The notes under the pieces: model-generated | Told to the model about the DNA's origin: nothing | Databases searched by the model: none | The model's input: the letters and a program-made list of their open reading frames with translations, nothing else | Assembly (NCBI GenBank): GCA_026390835.1 | Contig: JAPLFD010000002.1 | Span: 1-49,029, forward strand | Direction of reading: 5' to 3' | From: Sphingobacteriales bacterium | Lineage (GTDB): Bacteria > Bacteroidota > Bacteroidia > Sphingobacteriales > Sphingobacteriaceae | DNA: 49,029 bases | Shown here: piece after piece, positions 46,592-49,029 of the stretch | Position numbering within the stretch: position 1 is the first letter of the stretch | How the letters are laid out: every line of letters begins with the position of its first letter | Made by a program: the position numbers and the translations under genes

Positions 46592-47899
46592 TTAGGTAAT
46601 GCGTACTTTAAACAATAAATCATCGCCATTTATGATTTTGGATCCACAACTTGAAGCACCTGGAGTATTGTCAAAATATGCAGAACCGTTTGGATAGGAA
46701 TTGTTTACTGCCAATACGTGCCCCGACATACCCATCATACCACCACCACACAAACTACTGGCATTCACTCTAAAGCCATAACTTCCCCCACCCACAACAG
46801 ACAAAGGCGTGCTGAGTGTAACAGTTACCCATTGCGGAGCGCTTGTAAGTTGGGATGACATGCCCATACCGCTAAACCAAGTTCCACTTGACATATTCAT
46901 TTGGGCTTCAGCATCGGTTTTTCCCATTCTTAGACTGATATAAGCACCAAACGGACCACCCCCCATACTACCATTACTCAGATCAGCGGTATACAGTTCT
47001 ATGGAAGTTACTGTACCTGAGACAGGTGAAACAAAGGATTGGAAAATAAAATCGGCACCATTGGTATAAGTTCCCACAAAAGTCTCATTTATTGGGTCTG
47101 TACCCTCTTGTTTAGCATATACCTGTAATTTTTGTTGGGTGGTATTGTACACCACCATACCTTCTTCTACAGTAGTTAAGGCGCTAATTTGGTTTGCCGT
47201 TAATTTGGTAGGTAAAAAAGGTTTGGTAGTAACCGTTAGGCCACTACTAAAGGTTTTGCCACCAGCAAAACTTTGGGTACCGGTGGTCACAATACCGGCA
47301 TTGGTAGCATCGGCAGGAGCTAAGTTTAATACGCCGTTAGTAATGCTGGCGGCATTGGGTGTAGCAGTAGTTGCCACTGCACCTACGCTTAAACCACCTT
47401 CGTTTGCTGGTGCCCAAGCGGTGCCGTTGTATTTTAAAATTTGGTTAGCCGTTGGGGCGGTAGTGCTTACTGCTTTGCCTTGTAGCTTGGCTACGTCGTT
47501 GGCATATAAGGCGTAAGGTACAGCTTGCAGTTGAGTGGTACCCATGTCTACAAAGTTATTGGCACCATCGGGGTCTAATTCTACTTGTAAAAATTTGGCT
47601 CCTGTTGCCCAGTTAACACCGGCTAGTGTACCATTTTGGCTGGCAGCACCGCTGCTACCTATTACCACGTTAAACAAACCAAATTTATTGGTGGTGCTGC
47701 TGCGGGTTTCGGTATATACAACGGTACCGCTTACAGTTAAATCGCGAATGCTTAATTTTAGTTTAATGTTCTGTTCGGCTACGGGTGCTCCGCTGGCTCT
47801 GCGGGCAAGGCCTTGGTAATTGATGCCGGTTTGGGCTTGTAGTAGGCTGCTAAGGCCTGCAAAAAGCAAAAAAGTTAGAAATAGTTTAGTTCGTTTCAT
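46592..47899 (-). CDS. Secreted fibre protein 1
   Basis: A 435-residue exported protein with signal peptide MKRTKLFLTFLLFAGLSSLLQAQ. Residues 23-217 are the N-terminal domain, linker and neck shared with fibre protein 2. A bridge follows (TKLTANQISALTTVEEGMVVYNT). The tip, about residues 265-435, is a different beta-rich domain (FIFQSFVSPVSGTVTSIELY...) with Gly/Met-rich loops (FSGMGMSS; CGGGMMGMSGH) and two Cys pairs. No T9SS CTD is visible. The gene overlaps the upstream PorP/SprF-2 by 14 bp, so coupling is likely. The tip family is not recognised. Confidence 0.85.
   Translation of the reverse strand: MKRTKLFLTFLLFAGLSSLLQAQTGINYQGLARRASGAPVAEQNIKLKLSIRDLTVSGTVVYTETRSSTTNKFGLFNVVIGSSGAASQNGTLAGVNWATGAKFLQVELDPDGANNFVDMGTTQLQAVPYALYANDVAKLQGKAVSTTAPTANQILKYNGTAWAPANEGGLSVGAVATTATPNAASITNGVLNLAPADATNAGIVTTGTQSFAGGKTFSSGLTVTTKPFLPTKLTANQISALTTVEEGMVVYNTTQQKLQVYAKQEGTDPINETFVGTYTNGADFIFQSFVSPVSGTVTSIELYTADLSNGSMGGGPFGAYISLRMGKTDAEAQMNMSSGTWFSGMGMSSQLTSAPQWVTVTLSTPLSVVGGGSYGFRVNASSLCGGGMMGMSGHVLAVNNSYPNGSAYFDNTPGASSCGSKIINGDDLLFKVRIT
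47249..47833 (-). repeat. Long paralogous repeat, copy in fibre protein 1
   Basis: About 585 bp encoding residues 23-217, nearly identical to 45341-45934 and in the same orientation. Signal-peptide and tip sequences on either side are unrelated between the copies. Confidence 0.9.
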
Positions 47900-48779
47900 T
47901 GGTGTTTTTAGTTAAATTAATTTGTAAAGCAAATTCCACGGCACCATTGGCATATGTTTGCACGTTGGCAGCGGAGGTGGTATACATGGTGGCTAAACGC
48001 CAGCCGTTTTTATGTTCGTAACTGAGGCCAAAAGAACTACTCTTGTTGGAATGGTAAAGTGCTAAAAAGCCTAATTGTTGGTCTCTAGTTTTTAATTCGG
48101 CACCCACATCAAATAAATTAGTATAGCCCTTTACACCTCTGTAGGCAAATTTAGTATTGAGCATCCAACTGTTTTGCAGGGTAAACGCATAGCTTGCCGC
48201 AGTGAAAAATGTGGTGTAATCGGTGCTGTTGTGCAGTTCTACGTTAAACTGGTTTTTAAGATTATTAAAGGCCAGTTCTAAACCAAATTTACCCTTGGTA
48301 TAGGCAAGTCCAAAAGCACCATCAAGCACGGTATTATTTTCAAAATTGGCTATAGAAGGGTCGTTGGCTGCGGCCACCACATCGAGTGAATTTAAGCGTT
48401 GACTGTTAAAGCCAAACGATAAACCAAAATGCAAGGCAGATTCGGTACCGTTTAAAGGTAAATGGTAAGCATAGGTACCCAACACTTGAGTACGATTTAT
48501 CAAACCGGCCTGATCTTTTAGCATGCTTAGGCCCAAGCCTACGCGGTTTTCTTGATAATCAGACGTAACAACCGTATTTTTTGGCGAACCGGGCATGCTA
48601 CTCCACTGGTTTCTGTAGGCTACGTTTACTCTCAACCCTTTTTGCATACCCGCCATTGCTGGATTGGCTAAATAGGTATTTTGAAAGTATTGAGAACTTA
48701 GTGGGTTTAGTTGCGCATATAATTGAGCGTTTAGTAAAAGAAAACAGGCAATAGCTGAACGGACTTTTATTTTGGTCAT
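47886..48779 (-). CDS. PorP/SprF family type IX secretion outer-membrane protein (copy 2)
   Basis: A 297-residue barrel with signal peptide MTKIKVRSAIACFLLLNAQLYAQ. The family opening NPLSSQYFQNTYLANPAMAGM is followed by RVNVAYRNQWSSMPGSPKNTVVTSDY. It is clearly diverged from copy 1. It is the first gene of unit A and overlaps fibre protein 1 by 14 bp. The nearest CHU_C protein in the unit is mini-CHU_C 1, two genes downstream, a likely client (inference). Confidence 0.92.
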   Translation of the reverse strand: MTKIKVRSAIACFLLLNAQLYAQLNPLSSQYFQNTYLANPAMAGMQKGLRVNVAYRNQWSSMPGSPKNTVVTSDYQENRVGLGLSMLKDQAGLINRTQVLGTYAYHLPLNGTESALHFGLSFGFNSQRLNSLDVVAAANDPSIANFENNTVLDGAFGLAYTKGKFGLELAFNNLKNQFNVELHNSTDYTTFFTAASYAFTLQNSWMLNTKFAYRGVKGYTNLFDVGAELKTRDQQLGFLALYHSNKSSSFGLSYEHKNGWRLATMYTTSAANVQTYANGAVEFALQINLTKNTNETN

Positions 48780-48987
48780 ATCCTAAGGTTTTTTAGAAAA
48801 ATTTTCTAAACATAGAATTTTTTTTTGTGAAAAAAATATGCTTAATAATTATTTAATATTGAATTAATACATCGGTCCATTTTTTTTAAAAAAAAGGACT
48901 ATCAGCATTATAATGGGTGTTTGGCCATTAGCTGAATGTGAATAAAAAAATATGAAAAAAAGGCCGAATGACTGTTGATCATAAAAA
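48780..48987. promoter_or_regulatory. Very A/T-rich leader and control region of surface unit A
   Basis: About 208 nt with no gene. It contains a palindrome TTAGAAAA/TTTTCTAA at 48793-48809 and the long A/T-cored palindrome at 48874-48900. A minus-strand TATGTTTA near 48808-48815 is one base off TAnnTTTG. The unit A promoter is probably here, but its position is not certain. Confidence 0.5.
48874..48900. repeat. A/T-cored palindrome upstream of surface unit A
   Basis: Arms GGTCCA and GGACT flank T8A8. On the minus strand it reads AGTCC, T8, A8, TGGACC. It lies about 95 nt upstream of PorP/SprF-2 and resembles the palindrome at 44644-44669. Confidence 0.55.
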
Positions 48988-49010
48988 AACCCTCCCATTT
49001 AGGGAAGGTT
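48988..49010 (-). terminator. Probable terminator of a minus-strand gene to the right of the window
   Basis: Stem AACCCTCCC / GGGAAGGTT (9 bp with one C-A mismatch) and a 5-nt loop. A T-run follows on the minus strand. The gene it would end lies beyond the right edge. Confidence 0.65.
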
Positions 49011-49029
49011 TTATTAGTGCGCCCACCTG

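Noticed and set aside
38871-47899. Tail-fibre-like proteins as part of a prophage
   Set aside because: All have Sec signal peptides and are interleaved with PorP/SprF and CHU_C genes; no capsid, terminase, portal, tail-tube or integrase gene is present.

Overview
The window is a chromosomal segment of a Bacteroidota bacterium. The evidence is: Bacteroidota-type promoter boxes (TAnnTTTG) in front of several genes; type IX secretion (T9SS) proteins of the PorP/SprF and gliding-motility C-terminal-domain (CHU_C) families; the GlmU-like nucleotidyltransferase and DUF5723 families that I associate with this phylum; and a lysyl-tRNA synthetase with a C-terminal tail. The futalosine menaquinone enzyme MqnC and a compact iscSUA operon suggest the Sphingobacteriales/Chitinophagales side of the phylum, but the family cannot be fixed from this window. 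No tRNA, rRNA, CRISPR array, insertion sequence or phage structural operon was recognised.

From 1 to about 32.7 kb the content is mostly housekeeping. It starts with the 5' part of rpoD, then a LOG-family protein and guaB, a pair of M16 peptidases (catalytic plus non-catalytic), mqnC-scpB with a small acidic protein, and a GNAT-like protein. Next come an XRE regulator and the run NTase-tpiA-prmA-mpl, then rpmE2, mce, iscS-iscU-iscA, an acyl-CoA ligase and lysS. After these are a membrane TPR protein, ung, an Lrp regulator divergent from an Nramp-Usp fusion transporter, smpB, pcm, priA, a DUF423 protein, a DUF5723 protein, the rpmH-rnpA-yidD-tsaB operon, mscL and rpoN. Genes are tightly packed, several convergent pairs meet stop to stop, and strong hairpin terminators separate the rest.

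From 32.7 to 48.8 kb every gene is on the minus strand and the content changes to one surface-structure locus. Read in the direction of transcription, unit A is PorP/SprF-2, fibre protein 1 (435 aa), mini-CHU_C 1 and fibre protein 2 (406 aa), ending in a terminator at 44757-44777. Unit B is mini-CHU_C 2, a 1422-aa collagen-like fibre, a 274-aa short fibre-like protein, a double-LamG protein, a 1207-aa IgGFc-like/PKD/CHU_C adhesin and PorP/SprF-1. The three larger fibre proteins share an N-terminal domain, and they and the 274-aa protein share neck modules, but their distal ends differ. None of the fibre proteins has a visible T9SS sorting domain, while the two mini-CHU_C proteins are little more than such a domain. 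Two similar long A/T palindromes lie upstream of the first gene of each unit.

The working hypothesis is a modular T9SS-linked surface fibre system in which small CTD proteins partner with fibre subunits lacking a CTD, flanked by two PorP/SprF proteins. The families are partly known. The arrangement and the proposed piggy-back role are inference.
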